This document shows, piece after piece, positions 10,813-19,467 of a stretch of 40,107 nt of DNA. A program made the position numbers and the translations under genes. This stretch comes from Actinoplanes aureus (GTDB taxonomy: Bacteria; Actinomycetota; Actinomycetes; Mycobacteriales; Micromonosporaceae), in assembly GCF_015704865.1 (NCBI RefSeq), contig NZ_JADQTO010000008.1, forward strand, positions 311,961 to 352,067, written 5' to 3'. The notes under the pieces are model-generated. The model saw nothing but the letters and a program-made list of their open reading frames with translations, made no database searches and had not been told where the DNA came from. Within the stretch, counting starts at the first letter, position 1. Each line of letters begins with the position of its first letter.

Positions 10813-12141
10813 ATGGGGAAGCCGGGCCGCCGGATCGACGCGGGATTGCGGATCGCCGCCGCCCGCGCTGAGCGGCGGGAGTGGGCGCGGTCGCGCCGGC
10901 ACACCGACCTCCCGGCGGGCGCGGTGGTGGCGGCCACGCTCTTCCACCTGGTGGGGACGCACAACCTGGCCGAGGAGGGCCGGGTCTACTGGTCTGTGGA
11001 CTGGCGGATCTACGCCCTGTTGATGGTGGGGCCGATCGCTCTGTTCTGGCGGCGGCGGGCCCCGGTCACCGTGCTCCTGGTCGCGGCGGTCGCGTCGCTG
11101 GTCTTCGCGACCGGGGCGGCGCAGCACTTCGCCTATGCGGCGGCGCCCGCGATCGCGCTCTTCGCGCTGGCCCGGCTCGGCCGGTGGCGGGCCGCGGCCA
11201 TCGGCGCGGCGGCCGGCTACGCGGCCTGGCTGTCGGTGGTGGTGTTGCTCGGCGGGCCGCTGGGGCTGCCGGCGGGCACCCGGCCGGATCTGCGTCTTAT
11301 GGTGCTCGCCGCGATCGGGCTGACCGGTTCGGTGGTGCTCGGCGTGGCCTCGAAGGTGCACAACGAGAACCTCGCCGAGATCAAGAAGGCCCGCGCCGAG
11401 CAGGCCCGCGCCGAGGAGGAGCAGGAGCGGCGGCAGGCGTCCGAGGAGCGGCTGCGGATCGCCCGGGAGCTGCACGACGTGCTCGGCCACCACCTGTCGC
11501 TGATCAACGTGCAGGCCGGAGTCGGGCTGCACCTGATGGACAACCGGCCGGAGCAGGCCCGCGAGGCGCTGACCGCGATCAAGAGCGCGAGTGCGGAGGC
11601 TCTGCGTGAGGTGCGGTCGGTGCTCGGTGTGCTGCGGGCCGAGGGGGAGGCGGCGCCCCGGCAGCCGGCGCTCGGGCTGAACCGGCTGGACGAGCTGACC
11701 GCGGGCGCCGGGATCCCGGTCCGGACGACGATCAACGGCGAGCCGCGGGAGCTGCCGGCCGAGGTGGACCGGGCGGCGTACCGGATCGTGCAGGAGGCGC
11801 TGACCAACGTGCGCCGGCACGCGAGCGGGCCGGATCCCGGGGCGGAGGTCACGGTCGGTTATCTGCCGGCGGCCCTGCACCTGTCCATTCGCAACGGCGG
11901 GCCGGTGGCGCCGGCGGAGGCGGCCGAGCGGGGCAGTGGCCTCACCGGGATGCGGGCCCGGGCCGAGGCGCTGGGCGGCCAGTTCGCCGCCGGCCGGCCA
12001 CCCACGGGCGGCTTCCTGGTCTCGGTCGTGCTGCCGGCGGCGTCGGGGTCTGCGGCCGCACCGGAGTCCGGAGCGGGCGAGCACGGCGGCGGGGCGTATT
12101 GCGGGCCGCTGCGGGTTCCGCACGCTGAGGGGGAGAGATGA
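10813..12141 (+). CDS. DesK/NarL-type sensor histidine kinase
   Basis: A 442-residue membrane kinase. The N-terminal half has about five to six hydrophobic segments (residues about 35-190) with short loops and no large sensory domain, suggesting membrane-state or small-ligand sensing. A charged helix (about 190-215) leads to the HisKA_3 dimerisation box RIARELHDVLGHHLSLI, with phospho-acceptor His221. The ATPase domain is compact: YRIVQEALTNVRRHA (N box), then an IRNGGP turn and GSGLTGMRARAEALGG (G box). Its stop overlaps the start of the response regulator (ATGA at 12138-12141), so the pair is translationally coupled. The signal is unknown. Confidence 0.93.
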   Translation: MGKPGRRIDAGLRIAAARAERREWARSRRHTDLPAGAVVAATLFHLVGTHNLAEEGRVYWSVDWRIYALLMVGPIALFWRRRAPVTVLLVAAVASLVFATGAAQHFAYAAAPAIALFALARLGRWRAAAIGAAAGYAAWLSVVVLLGGPLGLPAGTRPDLRLMVLAAIGLTGSVVLGVASKVHNENLAEIKKARAEQARAEEEQERRQASEERLRIARELHDVLGHHLSLINVQAGVGLHLMDNRPEQAREALTAIKSASAEALREVRSVLGVLRAEGEAAPRQPALGLNRLDELTAGAGIPVRTTINGEPRELPAEVDRAAYRIVQEALTNVRRHASGPDPGAEVTVGYLPAALHLSIRNGGPVAPAEAAERGSGLTGMRARAEALGGQFAAGRPPTGGFLVSVVLPAASGSAAAPESGAGEHGGGAYCGPLRVPHAEGER

Positions 12142-12818
12142 TCAGGGTGCTGCTGGCGGACGACCAGGCGCTCGTGCGGGCGGGGTTCCGGGCGCTGCTC
12201 GACGCGGAGCCGGACATCGAGGTGATCGGTGAGGCGTCGGACGGCCTCCAAGCGGTGGATCTGGTGCGCGCGGCGCGGCCGGACGTGGTGCTGATGGACA
12301 TCCGGATGCCGGGGGTGGACGGCCTGGAGGCCACCCGGCGGATCGCCGCCGACGCCGGCCTGGCCGACACCCGGGTGGTCATCCTGACCACGTTCGAGCT
12401 GGACGAGTACGTGTTCGAGGCGTTGCGGACCGGCGCCTCCGGTTTCCTGGTGAAGGACACCGAACCGGTCGAGCTGCTGCGCGCGGTGCGCGTGGTGGCC
12501 GCCGGGGAGGCGCTGCTCTCGCCGAGCGTGACCCGGCGGGTGATCGGCGAGTTCGCAAGCCCGGCGGGGCGGGGCGGCCGTGGCCCGGTGCCGCCGCGCG
12601 AGCTGGATCAGCTGACCGACCGGGAGCGCGAGGTGCTGGTGCTGGTCGCCGAGGGCCTGTCGAACGACGAGATCGCGGCCCGGCTGGTGATCAGCCCGGC
12701 GACCGCGAAGACCCATGTCAGCCGGACGATGATCAAACTGGCCGCGCGGGACCGGGCCCAGCTCGTGGTGCAGGCGTACGAGGCTGGGCTGATCCGTCCC
12801 GGCTGGCTGGCCGGCTAG
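12138..12818 (+). CDS. NarL/LuxR-family response regulator
   Basis: A 226-residue DNA-binding response regulator partnered with the preceding kinase. The receiver domain (1-120) has the acidic pocket Asp8/Asp9, phospho-acceptor Asp54 in VVLMDIRMPG, Thr84 and Lys106. A linker precedes the LuxR-type helix-turn-helix (about 155-215), with LTDREREVLVLVAEGLSNDEIAARL and TAKTHVSR. All switch residues are intact. The start is the ATG inside the ATGA overlap with the kinase gene. Targets are not evident from the window, but the palindrome at 10704-10721 upstream of the operon is a candidate. Confidence 0.95.
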   Translation: MIRVLLADDQALVRAGFRALLDAEPDIEVIGEASDGLQAVDLVRAARPDVVLMDIRMPGVDGLEATRRIAADAGLADTRVVILTTFELDEYVFEALRTGASGFLVKDTEPVELLRAVRVVAAGEALLSPSVTRRVIGEFASPAGRGGRGPVPPRELDQLTDREREVLVLVAEGLSNDEIAARLVISPATAKTHVSRTMIKLAARDRAQLVVQAYEAGLIRPGWLAG

Positions 12819-12819
12819 C

Positions 12820-13314
12820 TCACCAGCCGGGGATGAGCTCCTCGCCGGGTGCGGCGAACCAGGCCGGCCCGTCCTCGGCCAGCGACGTGCTGATCCGGTG
12901 CTGGGCGTACGGGTTGAGCTCGGGCAGCCCGTCGAGCGGGAACCACTCGACCGCCAGGGACTCGCTGTCGTTCACCCGGGCCTCGCCGCCGGTCGCCCGG
13001 CACCGGAACCACGAGTTGACCATCTGACAGTGGTCGCCGTTCGGGTACGTGACCTCGTGCAACGCGATCCCGGCCAGCCGTTCGATGACCACGTCGACGG
13101 CGGTCTCCTCGCGCACCTCGCGGATCACCGCGTCGGCCGGCTGCTCGCCCGGATCCATCATCCCGGCGATGAGCGTCCACCGGCCGGTGTCGCTGCGCTG
13201 ATGCAGCAGGACCTCGCCGCGGTCGTTGAAGATCACCGCGGACACCGTCGGAAACATGATGAGGCCGGGTCCGGCCTTGGCGCGCAGTTCGGTCACGTAT
13301 TCGGAAGCGGGCAC
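12820..13314 (-). CDS. Nudix hydrolase
   Basis: A 164-residue nucleoside-diphosphate-X hydrolase. The Nudix box spans residues 51-73 with G51, E57, the R65-E66 pair and E69-E70, so the Mg ligands are present; the usual Gly near its end is Ala72. Substrate features do not point to one class (a WTLIAGMMDPGE core like NADH/ADP-ribose-type hydrolases). The GTG start lies inside the 3' end of the GGDEF gene, overlapping by 22 nt. A TAGGGT box 6 nt upstream implies its own leaderless promoter in addition to any readthrough. Its stop is 1 nt from the convergent response-regulator stop. Confidence 0.9.
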   Translation of the reverse strand: MPASEYVTELRAKAGPGLIMFPTVSAVIFNDRGEVLLHQRSDTGRWTLIAGMMDPGEQPADAVIREVREETAVDVVIERLAGIALHEVTYPNGDHCQMVNSWFRCRATGGEARVNDSESLAVEWFPLDGLPELNPYAQHRISTSLAEDGPAWFAAPGEELIPGW

Positions 13315-14759
13315 GGACCGACCCTATCCGGGGTGGCCGCGACTGATCGGTTCCGGCCGGCCGCCTTCGCCACGTAGAGCGCCTCGTCCGCGGCGTTCAT
13401 CAGCGCGTCCGGGTCCGCCGCGCGGCCGAGTGCGGTCGCCGCGCCGACCGAGGCGGTGACGCTCAGCAACGCCTGGTCGCCCGCCTCGATCGGCAGGCCG
13501 CTGATCGTCATCCGCAGCCGTTCGGCGAGGTCGAGCAGCGTGTCGCCGCCGGTGTCCGGGGCGAGCACGACGAACTCCTCACCGCCGTACCGGGCGAGCA
13601 CCGAGCCGGCCCTGGTCGCGGACTTGAGGCGGTCGGCCACCTCGCGCAGGACGCGGTCGCCGGCCGGGTGGCCGTACGTGTCGTTGACCCGTTTGAAGTG
13701 GTCCACATCGATGATCAGCAGGCCCACGTCGTGGCCCGAGCGGGCGGCCCGGCGGCACTCCACGGCCAGGGCCTCGGTGAAGTAGCGGCGCGTGTGCAGG
13801 CCGGTCAGGCTGTCGGTCACCGCGGCCCGGCGCTGTGCCGTCACCAGGCCGTACATCCGGCCCATCACCAGCAGGAACATGATCGCGCAGGCGGCACTGA
13901 CCAGCGGCACACTGACGTCCTCGCCGCGTATGTGCTGGATGAGCTGCACGCCGGGGGCCATCAGCACGGCGACGGTGAGCACGGCCAGCCGGCCCGGCGA
14001 CGCGTCCGGTATCGCTGAGCCGCTGCGCTGGTCGAAGTGCCGGATCCCGGGGTGCAGCGCGGCGGCGCCCAGCAGCCCGAGAGACACCATCCACATGGTG
14101 TCGAGGTAGGCCTCGTTCACGCCGGCGCCGTCGATCACGCCCTGCACCGCGTAGGCGGTGTCGACCGCGAGCATCAGGGTGAGGCTGCTCAGGAGCAGAT
14201 AGAGCACCGGACCCCGGGTGCCGGACCCCATGACCAGCCGGACGGCGAGGACCAGCAGCATCAGGTCGAGGACCGGGTAAGCGGACTGGGTCAGTTTGGC
14301 CGCCAGCGGCAGCTCCGAGTCGGCGGTGAGCGGTTCGATCAGGAAGAGCCAGGTCAGCAGGCCCGCGCTGACCGCCACGATGAGGGCGTCCACCGCGCTG
14401 GGCAGGTCCCACCCGGGCGCCCGCCGGCGGATGAAGACCAGCACCGCGGCCGCGATGAGCACGTAGTAGGCGAAGTAGAGCACATCCGCCGGTGTCGGTT
14501 CCACGTATGCACCGGAGATGTAGTCGTCCAGGACGGTCATGACGTCGGCGACAGCGTAGAAGACCTGCGCCGCGGCGAGCAGGAGCCATCCCGCCCGGTG
14601 CGGTGGCCGGTGCCGGACCGTGCCGGCCCAGATGGCGACCGGCGTCGCGGCGCTGACCAGCAGGTACGGCACCACGATGACCAGCTCGGAGTGGCCGGAC
14701 GTGTCGAGGTAGAGGCGCATGGCCACGCAGAACGCCAGGATGCCGAGCCAGAGTCGCAC
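13293..14759 (-). CDS. Membrane-anchored GGDEF diguanylate cyclase
   Basis: A 488-residue protein. Residues about 1-300 contain roughly eight to ten hydrophobic helices, resembling an integral-membrane sensory module of MASE type. They are followed by a GGDEF domain (about 318-480) with DSLTGLHTRRYF, LLIIDVDHFKRVNDTYGHPAGD and the active-site loop RYGGEEF near 392, so c-di-GMP synthesis is predicted. The product-inhibition I-site RxxD that normally precedes the loop reads RAGS, so feedback inhibition is probably lost. The start is GTG at 14759 with no good ribosome binding site; GATGCT 6 nt upstream is a weak leaderless -10. It overlaps the following Nudix gene by 22 nt. Confidence 0.9.
   Translation of the reverse strand: MRLWLGILAFCVAMRLYLDTSGHSELVIVVPYLLVSAATPVAIWAGTVRHRPPHRAGWLLLAAAQVFYAVADVMTVLDDYISGAYVEPTPADVLYFAYYVLIAAAVLVFIRRRAPGWDLPSAVDALIVAVSAGLLTWLFLIEPLTADSELPLAAKLTQSAYPVLDLMLLVLAVRLVMGSGTRGPVLYLLLSSLTLMLAVDTAYAVQGVIDGAGVNEAYLDTMWMVSLGLLGAAALHPGIRHFDQRSGSAIPDASPGRLAVLTVAVLMAPGVQLIQHIRGEDVSVPLVSAACAIMFLLVMGRMYGLVTAQRRAAVTDSLTGLHTRRYFTEALAVECRRAARSGHDVGLLIIDVDHFKRVNDTYGHPAGDRVLREVADRLKSATRAGSVLARYGGEEFVVLAPDTGGDTLLDLAERLRMTISGLPIEAGDQALLSVTASVGAATALGRAADPDALMNAADEALYVAKAAGRNRSVAATPDRVGPCPLPNT
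13321..13326 (-). promoter_or_regulatory. -10 box for leaderless Nudix mRNA inside the GGDEF gene
   Basis: TAGGGT on the minus strand, 6 nt (CGGTCC) before the GTG at 13314. It lies within the last codons of the upstream GGDEF gene, so it would be an intragenic promoter. Confidence 0.4.
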
Positions 14760-14828
14760 AACAGGAGCATCTCCGCCGCCGGTTGCAGAACAGGTGCGAA
14801 TGGCGTTCCGGCCGGTAGCCGACGGAGG

Positions 14829-16724
14829 TCACAGTCGGCGGACGCGCAGGTTCTCCGCCACCGACCAGGCCTGGAAGGGGCAGCCGGTGGCGTCGTGCGG
14901 CGCGTCGCCGTACGCGGTCTCGGAGATCGATCCGAGGCCGTGCTCGCCCAGGTGCCCCTCGATGTCGGCGAGCACGTCGGTGGCGGTCTCACCGAGGCGG
15001 TGCCAGGCGTCGGCGTACGGGCCGGTGAGCCAGGGCCAGACGGTGCCGGTGTGGTACGCGCTGTCACGTTCCGCCGGCCCGCCGCGATGCGTCCCGTGGT
15101 ATCCGGGTGCGCCGGGCGCCAGGCTGCGCGGCCCGAGCGGGGTCAGCAGGTGCGCACCGATCCGTTTCAGCACCTCGCGGTCGGGGGCGAGCGGGGCGTA
15201 CGGCAGCGACCAGGCCAGCAACTGATTGGGCCGGAGAAGGGAGTCGTCCGGGCCATCGACGACGTCGTGCAGCAGCCCGTCCCGGGTGGGGAAGCGGCGG
15301 GCGAACCCCTCCCGCGCGGCGGCCAGGGCTTTCCCGGCCGTCTCGTCACCGAGCTCGGCGACCGTGGCCAGCCCGTTGATCCAGAGCGCGTTCACCTCGA
15401 CCGGCTTGCCGGCCCGGGCGGTCACCGGCACCCCGTCGACCCGGGCGTCCATCCAGGTCAGCGCCTCACCGGGGGAGCCCTGGGTGAGCAGCCCGTCGGC
15501 CGGGTCCGCGACGATGCCGTACCGGGTGCCGGCCAGGTGATGGGTGATCACCTCGCGCAGGGCGGGGAGCAGTTCGGCGGCCAGGTCGTGGTCGCCGGTG
15601 GCGGCCACGTGCCGGCCGACCGCGTGCAGGAACCAGAGCGTGCCGTCGACGGTGTTGTACTCGACGCCGCCGGTGTCCGCCGTGTTCGCCAGCATGCCGC
15701 GGGAGAGCGTGCCGGCGTAGCCGCGCAGCAACTCCCGGCCCAGGTCGGCGCGGCCGGTGGCGAGGAAGAGCCCCGAGTAACTGATCATGGTGTCCCGGGA
15801 CCAGGCGCCGAACCACGGGTAGCCGGCGACCACGTCCGGGCCGGCCGCGGTGCGGACCACGAAGGCGTCGGCGGCCAGGGCCAGCGCGGCCTGCGTCTGG
15901 TCGGCCGGGGACGCCGCGGCGACCACCGCCCGGTTGCGGGTGCGGGCGGCGTCGACGACCCGCGCGGCCGGTGCCGGTCGGTGGTCCGGCTCGCCGGCCC
16001 AGGCGGATACCTCGATCATGTCCCCGGGACGGGTCAGGGCGGCGGAGAAGCTTCCGGCGTACCAGAGATCCTCGGTCGGCGGCAGGCCGCGCTCCGCCTC
16101 CGCCCGGTATCGCACCCCGCGGTACCACTCGCCGGCCGCGGCGAAGCCCGGGCCGGCCAGCCGGTAGGCGCCCTCCACCTCGCACCCGTCCGCCGTGCCG
16201 GTCACCGCGGGTGGCGGGCCGTCCGCCGTGCGCTCACCGTGTGCGTCGCGCCAGGTGCAGAGCGCTTCCAGGGCGATCGTGACCGGGCCGCCGGCGAGCA
16301 GCCGGTGCACCACCCCGACGGCGGGCCGGCCGGCGACCATCGCGATCTCCCGCTCGATCACCGTTCCGCCGATCCGCCAGCGCCAGCGCGGCACGCCGTC
16401 GATCAGCGCGAAGCTCGCCAGCAGCCGATGGCCCAGCGGCGCGATCGCGCCGTCCGCCCACTGGTGTACGCCGAGCCGCACCTGCGCACCGGAGGGCAGG
16501 GTCAGCACCGGGTCCAGTGCGGCCAGTCCGAGGTGCCGGGCGGCCGGGGTGCGCCCGGCCACGACGAGAAGTCCGTGGTAGCGGCGGGTGCGCAGCCCGC
16601 ACACGGTGCCCATGGCATAGCCCCCGGTACCGTCAGGTACCAGCCATTCGCGGGTGGCGCCCTCAGTGAGGCGGGCGCACAGCTGTGGGCCGAAGGCGAT
16701 CGGGCGGACCGTGGAAAGGTTCAC
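14829..16724 (-). CDS. Amylo-alpha-1,6-glucosidase family (glycogen debranching enzyme-like)
   Basis: Cytosolic glycoside hydrolase of about 631 residues. The N-terminal GDE beta-domain begins near EWLVPDGTGGYAMGT and TRRYHGLLVV, the family's opening signature. The (alpha/alpha)6 catalytic domain (about 270-630) contains YPWFGAWSRDTM, with the catalytic-type Asp, and GVEYNTVDGTLWF. The tail has GTVWPWLTGPY. The likely reaction is hydrolysis of alpha-1,6 branches in glycogen or related alpha-glucans. Two GTG starts are possible, 16742 and 16724; the second is chosen because a GAGG precedes it by 12 nt and nothing precedes the first. It is divergent from the GH63-like glucosidase, suggesting shared control. 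Confidence 0.88.
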   Translation of the reverse strand: MNLSTVRPIAFGPQLCARLTEGATREWLVPDGTGGYAMGTVCGLRTRRYHGLLVVAGRTPAARHLGLAALDPVLTLPSGAQVRLGVHQWADGAIAPLGHRLLASFALIDGVPRWRWRIGGTVIEREIAMVAGRPAVGVVHRLLAGGPVTIALEALCTWRDAHGERTADGPPPAVTGTADGCEVEGAYRLAGPGFAAAGEWYRGVRYRAEAERGLPPTEDLWYAGSFSAALTRPGDMIEVSAWAGEPDHRPAPAARVVDAARTRNRAVVAAASPADQTQAALALAADAFVVRTAAGPDVVAGYPWFGAWSRDTMISYSGLFLATGRADLGRELLRGYAGTLSRGMLANTADTGGVEYNTVDGTLWFLHAVGRHVAATGDHDLAAELLPALREVITHHLAGTRYGIVADPADGLLTQGSPGEALTWMDARVDGVPVTARAGKPVEVNALWINGLATVAELGDETAGKALAAAREGFARRFPTRDGLLHDVVDGPDDSLLRPNQLLAWSLPYAPLAPDREVLKRIGAHLLTPLGPRSLAPGAPGYHGTHRGGPAERDSAYHTGTVWPWLTGPYADAWHRLGETATDVLADIEGHLGEHGLGSISETAYGDAPHDATGCPFQAWSVAENLRVRRL

Positions 16725-16742
16725 TGCGGGAATCGACCTCAC

Positions 16743-16771
16743 TTGACACAGCTGCGTGACAGTCTCAGTGT
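16743..16771 (+). promoter_or_regulatory. Candidate housekeeping-type promoter for the GH63-like gene
   Basis: TTGACA at 16743-16748, a perfect -35, with CAGTGT at 16766-16771 after 17 bp (conserved A2 and T6). It gives a leader of about 55 nt before GTG 16834, and lies between the two divergent glycosidase genes. Confidence 0.45.
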
Positions 16772-16833
16772 GATCGACTCCGGGTCGAAAAGCGGGTTGT
16801 GGGGGATATCGGGTCGTGGGGGAGAGAACGGAC

Positions 16834-19467
16834 GTGTCGGAGCGCGTACGCCTGGCACGGGCCGATTCCGGTGCGGAGCCGTGGCGCGCGTGGGGTCCGT
16901 ACCTCGCGGAACGGGCCTGGGGGACGGTCCGGGAGGACTACAGCGAACACGGCACGGCGTGGGACTACTTCCCGCATGACCACGCGCGGTCCCGGGCGTA
17001 CCGGTGGAACGAGGACGGCATGGCCGGCCTCTGCGACGACCGGCAGACCTTCTGCTTCGCGCTCGCCCTGTGGAACGGCAAGGACCCGATCCTCAAGGAG
17101 CGGATGTTCGGCCTCGGCGGTGACGGCGGCAACCACGGCGAGGACGCCAAGGAGTACTGGTGGTACCAGGACTCCACGCCCACCCACTCGTGGATGCGGT
17201 GGCGCTACCACTACCCGCAGGACGATTTCCCGTACGACCAGCTGGTCCGGGTCAACGGGCAGCGCTCTCGCAACGAGGGTGAGTACGAACTGGTCGACAC
17301 CGGCATCTTCGACCGGGACCGGTTCTGGGCGGTCACCGTCGACTACGCCAAGGCGTCACCGACGGACGTGTGCATCGCGATCACCGTCTCCAACCGGGGG
17401 CCGGACACCGCCTCCCTGGACGTGCTGCCCACCCTCTGGTTTCGCAACACCTGGTCGTGGGGGCTGCCGAACCGGCAGGCGCCGGCGATCAAGGGCACGC
17501 CGGGCCGGCTCGCCGCCGTGCAGCGTTCGCTCGGGCACCTCACCCTCACCGGGGAGGGCAGTCCGCCCGCGCTGATGTGCGACAACGAGACGAACGCGCA
17601 GCGGCTGTGGGGACTGCCGGGGCGCAGCTCGTACCCGAAGGACGGGATCAACGACCATCTGATCCACGACATGCCGACGATCAACCCGGGTGGGGTCGGC
17701 ACGAAGGGGGCGCTGCACTACCGGCTCACCCTGTTACCGGGACAGACGCGTACGGTGCGGCTGCGCCTCACCCAGTCGGACCGGCCGCTGCCCCCGGCGG
17801 ACCTGGGCGACGGCTGGGCCGCGGTGATGCGGGACCGGCAGGCCGAAGCCGACGAGTTCTTCGCCGAGGTGATCCCGGCGGGCGCGTCGGCCGAGGAGGC
17901 CTCGGTGGCCCGGCAGGCGATCGCCGGGCTGATGTGGGGCAAGCAGTTCTACCACTTCGACGTGAAGCAGTGGCTTACCGGCGACCCGGGCAACTCGCCG
18001 CCGCCACCGGGCCGGCGCTACGGGCGCAACAACGGCTGGCGGCACATGAACAGCTTCGACGTGATCAGCATGCCGGATCCGTGGGAGTACCCCTGGTACG
18101 CCGCGTGGGACCTGGCCTTCCACTGCGTCAGCATCGCCCGGGTCGACCCGGGCTTCGCCAAGTCCCAGCTGATTCTGCTGCTGCGCGAGTGGTACATGCA
18201 CCCCAACGGGCAGATCCCGGCGTACGAGTGGTCGTTTAGCGACGTGAACCCGCCGGTGCACGCCTGGGCCGCGCTGCGGGTCTTCGAGATCGACGGCTCC
18301 CGCGACTACGACTTCCTCTCCCGGGTCATGCACAAGCTGCTGCTCAACTTCACCTGGTGGGTCAACCGCAAAGACGTCGGCGGCAACAACGTCTTCGAGG
18401 GCGGCTTCCTCGGCCTGGACAACGTCGGACCGTTCGACCGGTCCGCCGCCCTGCCCGTCGCCGGTGTCCTGGAGCAGTCCGACGGCACCGGCTGGATGGC
18501 CATGTACGCGCTGAACCTGCTCGACATGGCGATCATCCTGGCGCTGCACGACCGGGCCTACGAGGACATGGCCACCAAGTTCTTCGAGCACTTCACCTAC
18601 ATCGCCGAGGCCGCCTACCGGCAGGGCCTGTGGGACGAGGAGGACAGCTTCTTCTACGACGTGCTGCGCCTGCCGGACGGCCACAAGGTGCCGCTCAAGG
18701 CGCGCTCGATCGTCGGTCTGCTGCCGCTCGCCGCCACCACCCGCCTCACTTCGGAGACCCTCAACCGGCTGCCCGAGATCAACTCGCGGGTCCGCTGGAT
18801 GCTGCACCATCAGGGTGAGTTCGGCGACGTGATCAGCGCCCGGCGCCTGGGCGGCGCCGACCGGCGCCAGCAGCGCCTGCTGTCGATGGTCGGCCAGGAT
18901 CAGCTGCTGCGCGTTCTGGCCCGCTTGCTCGATCCGGAGGAGTTCCTTTCCCCGTACGGGCTGCGCACCCTTTCCCGGGCCCATCTGGAGAAGCCGTTCA
19001 CGGTCTCGCTGGGCGGCTCCGACTTCACCGTCGGGTACGAGCCCGCGGAGAGCACCAGCGGCCTGTTCGGCGGCAACTCCAACTGGCGCGGTCCGGTGTG
19101 GATGCCGGTCAACTTCCTGCTCGTCCAGGCGTTGCGCGAGTTCGCCGAGTTCTACGGCGAGGACCTGAAAGCGGAGTACCCGACCGGGTCACAGCGCAAG
19201 GCCGGGCTCACCGAGATCGCCGACGACCTGTCCCGCCGGCTGATCGCGCTGTTCCTGCCGGACGAGGACGGCCGGCGCCCGATCTACGGCGCGACCGAGC
19301 TGTTCCAGAACCATCCGGACTGGAAGGACCTGGTGGTCTTCCCGGAATACTTCCACGGCGACAACGGCGCGGGCCTCGGCGCCTGGCACCAGACCGGCTG
19401 GACCGCACTCGTCGTCGACCTCATCTTCGACCTGCACGACGAGCGCCGTCCCCGCGGGCGAGGCTGA
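16834..19467 (+). CDS. GH63/MGH1-like glucosidase
   Basis: Large glycoside hydrolase of 877 residues with the N-terminal beta-sandwich plus (alpha/alpha)6 barrel layout of GH63 and mannosylglycerate-hydrolase-like enzymes. Signatures are AWDYFPHDHARSRAYRW near the start, YGRNNGWRHMNSFDVISM and YPWYAAWDLAFH (catalytic Asp region) near 400-435, and GGNSNWRGPVWMPVNF near 755. No signal peptide is visible, so it should act on an intracellular alpha-glucoside such as glucosylglycerate or a glucan fragment. The start is GTG 16834 because GGGGGAGA lies 9 nt upstream; a GTG at 16816 is in frame but would bury that site. Its last 47 bp overlap the convergent PLP-enzyme gene. Confidence 0.85.
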   Translation: MSERVRLARADSGAEPWRAWGPYLAERAWGTVREDYSEHGTAWDYFPHDHARSRAYRWNEDGMAGLCDDRQTFCFALALWNGKDPILKERMFGLGGDGGNHGEDAKEYWWYQDSTPTHSWMRWRYHYPQDDFPYDQLVRVNGQRSRNEGEYELVDTGIFDRDRFWAVTVDYAKASPTDVCIAITVSNRGPDTASLDVLPTLWFRNTWSWGLPNRQAPAIKGTPGRLAAVQRSLGHLTLTGEGSPPALMCDNETNAQRLWGLPGRSSYPKDGINDHLIHDMPTINPGGVGTKGALHYRLTLLPGQTRTVRLRLTQSDRPLPPADLGDGWAAVMRDRQAEADEFFAEVIPAGASAEEASVARQAIAGLMWGKQFYHFDVKQWLTGDPGNSPPPPGRRYGRNNGWRHMNSFDVISMPDPWEYPWYAAWDLAFHCVSIARVDPGFAKSQLILLLREWYMHPNGQIPAYEWSFSDVNPPVHAWAALRVFEIDGSRDYDFLSRVMHKLLLNFTWWVNRKDVGGNNVFEGGFLGLDNVGPFDRSAALPVAGVLEQSDGTGWMAMYALNLLDMAIILALHDRAYEDMATKFFEHFTYIAEAAYRQGLWDEEDSFFYDVLRLPDGHKVPLKARSIVGLLPLAATTRLTSETLNRLPEINSRVRWMLHHQGEFGDVISARRLGGADRRQQRLLSMVGQDQLLRVLARLLDPEEFLSPYGLRTLSRAHLEKPFTVSLGGSDFTVGYEPAESTSGLFGGNSNWRGPVWMPVNFLLVQALREFAEFYGEDLKAEYPTGSQRKAGLTEIADDLSRRLIALFLPDEDGRRPIYGATELFQNHPDWKDLVVFPEYFHGDNGAGLGAWHQTGWTALVVDLIFDLHDERRPRGRG

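Noticed and set aside
14037..16979. 980-residue plus-strand frame across the GGDEF and debranching genes
   Set aside because: Shadow of two well-supported minus-strand genes; composition typical of antisense frames.
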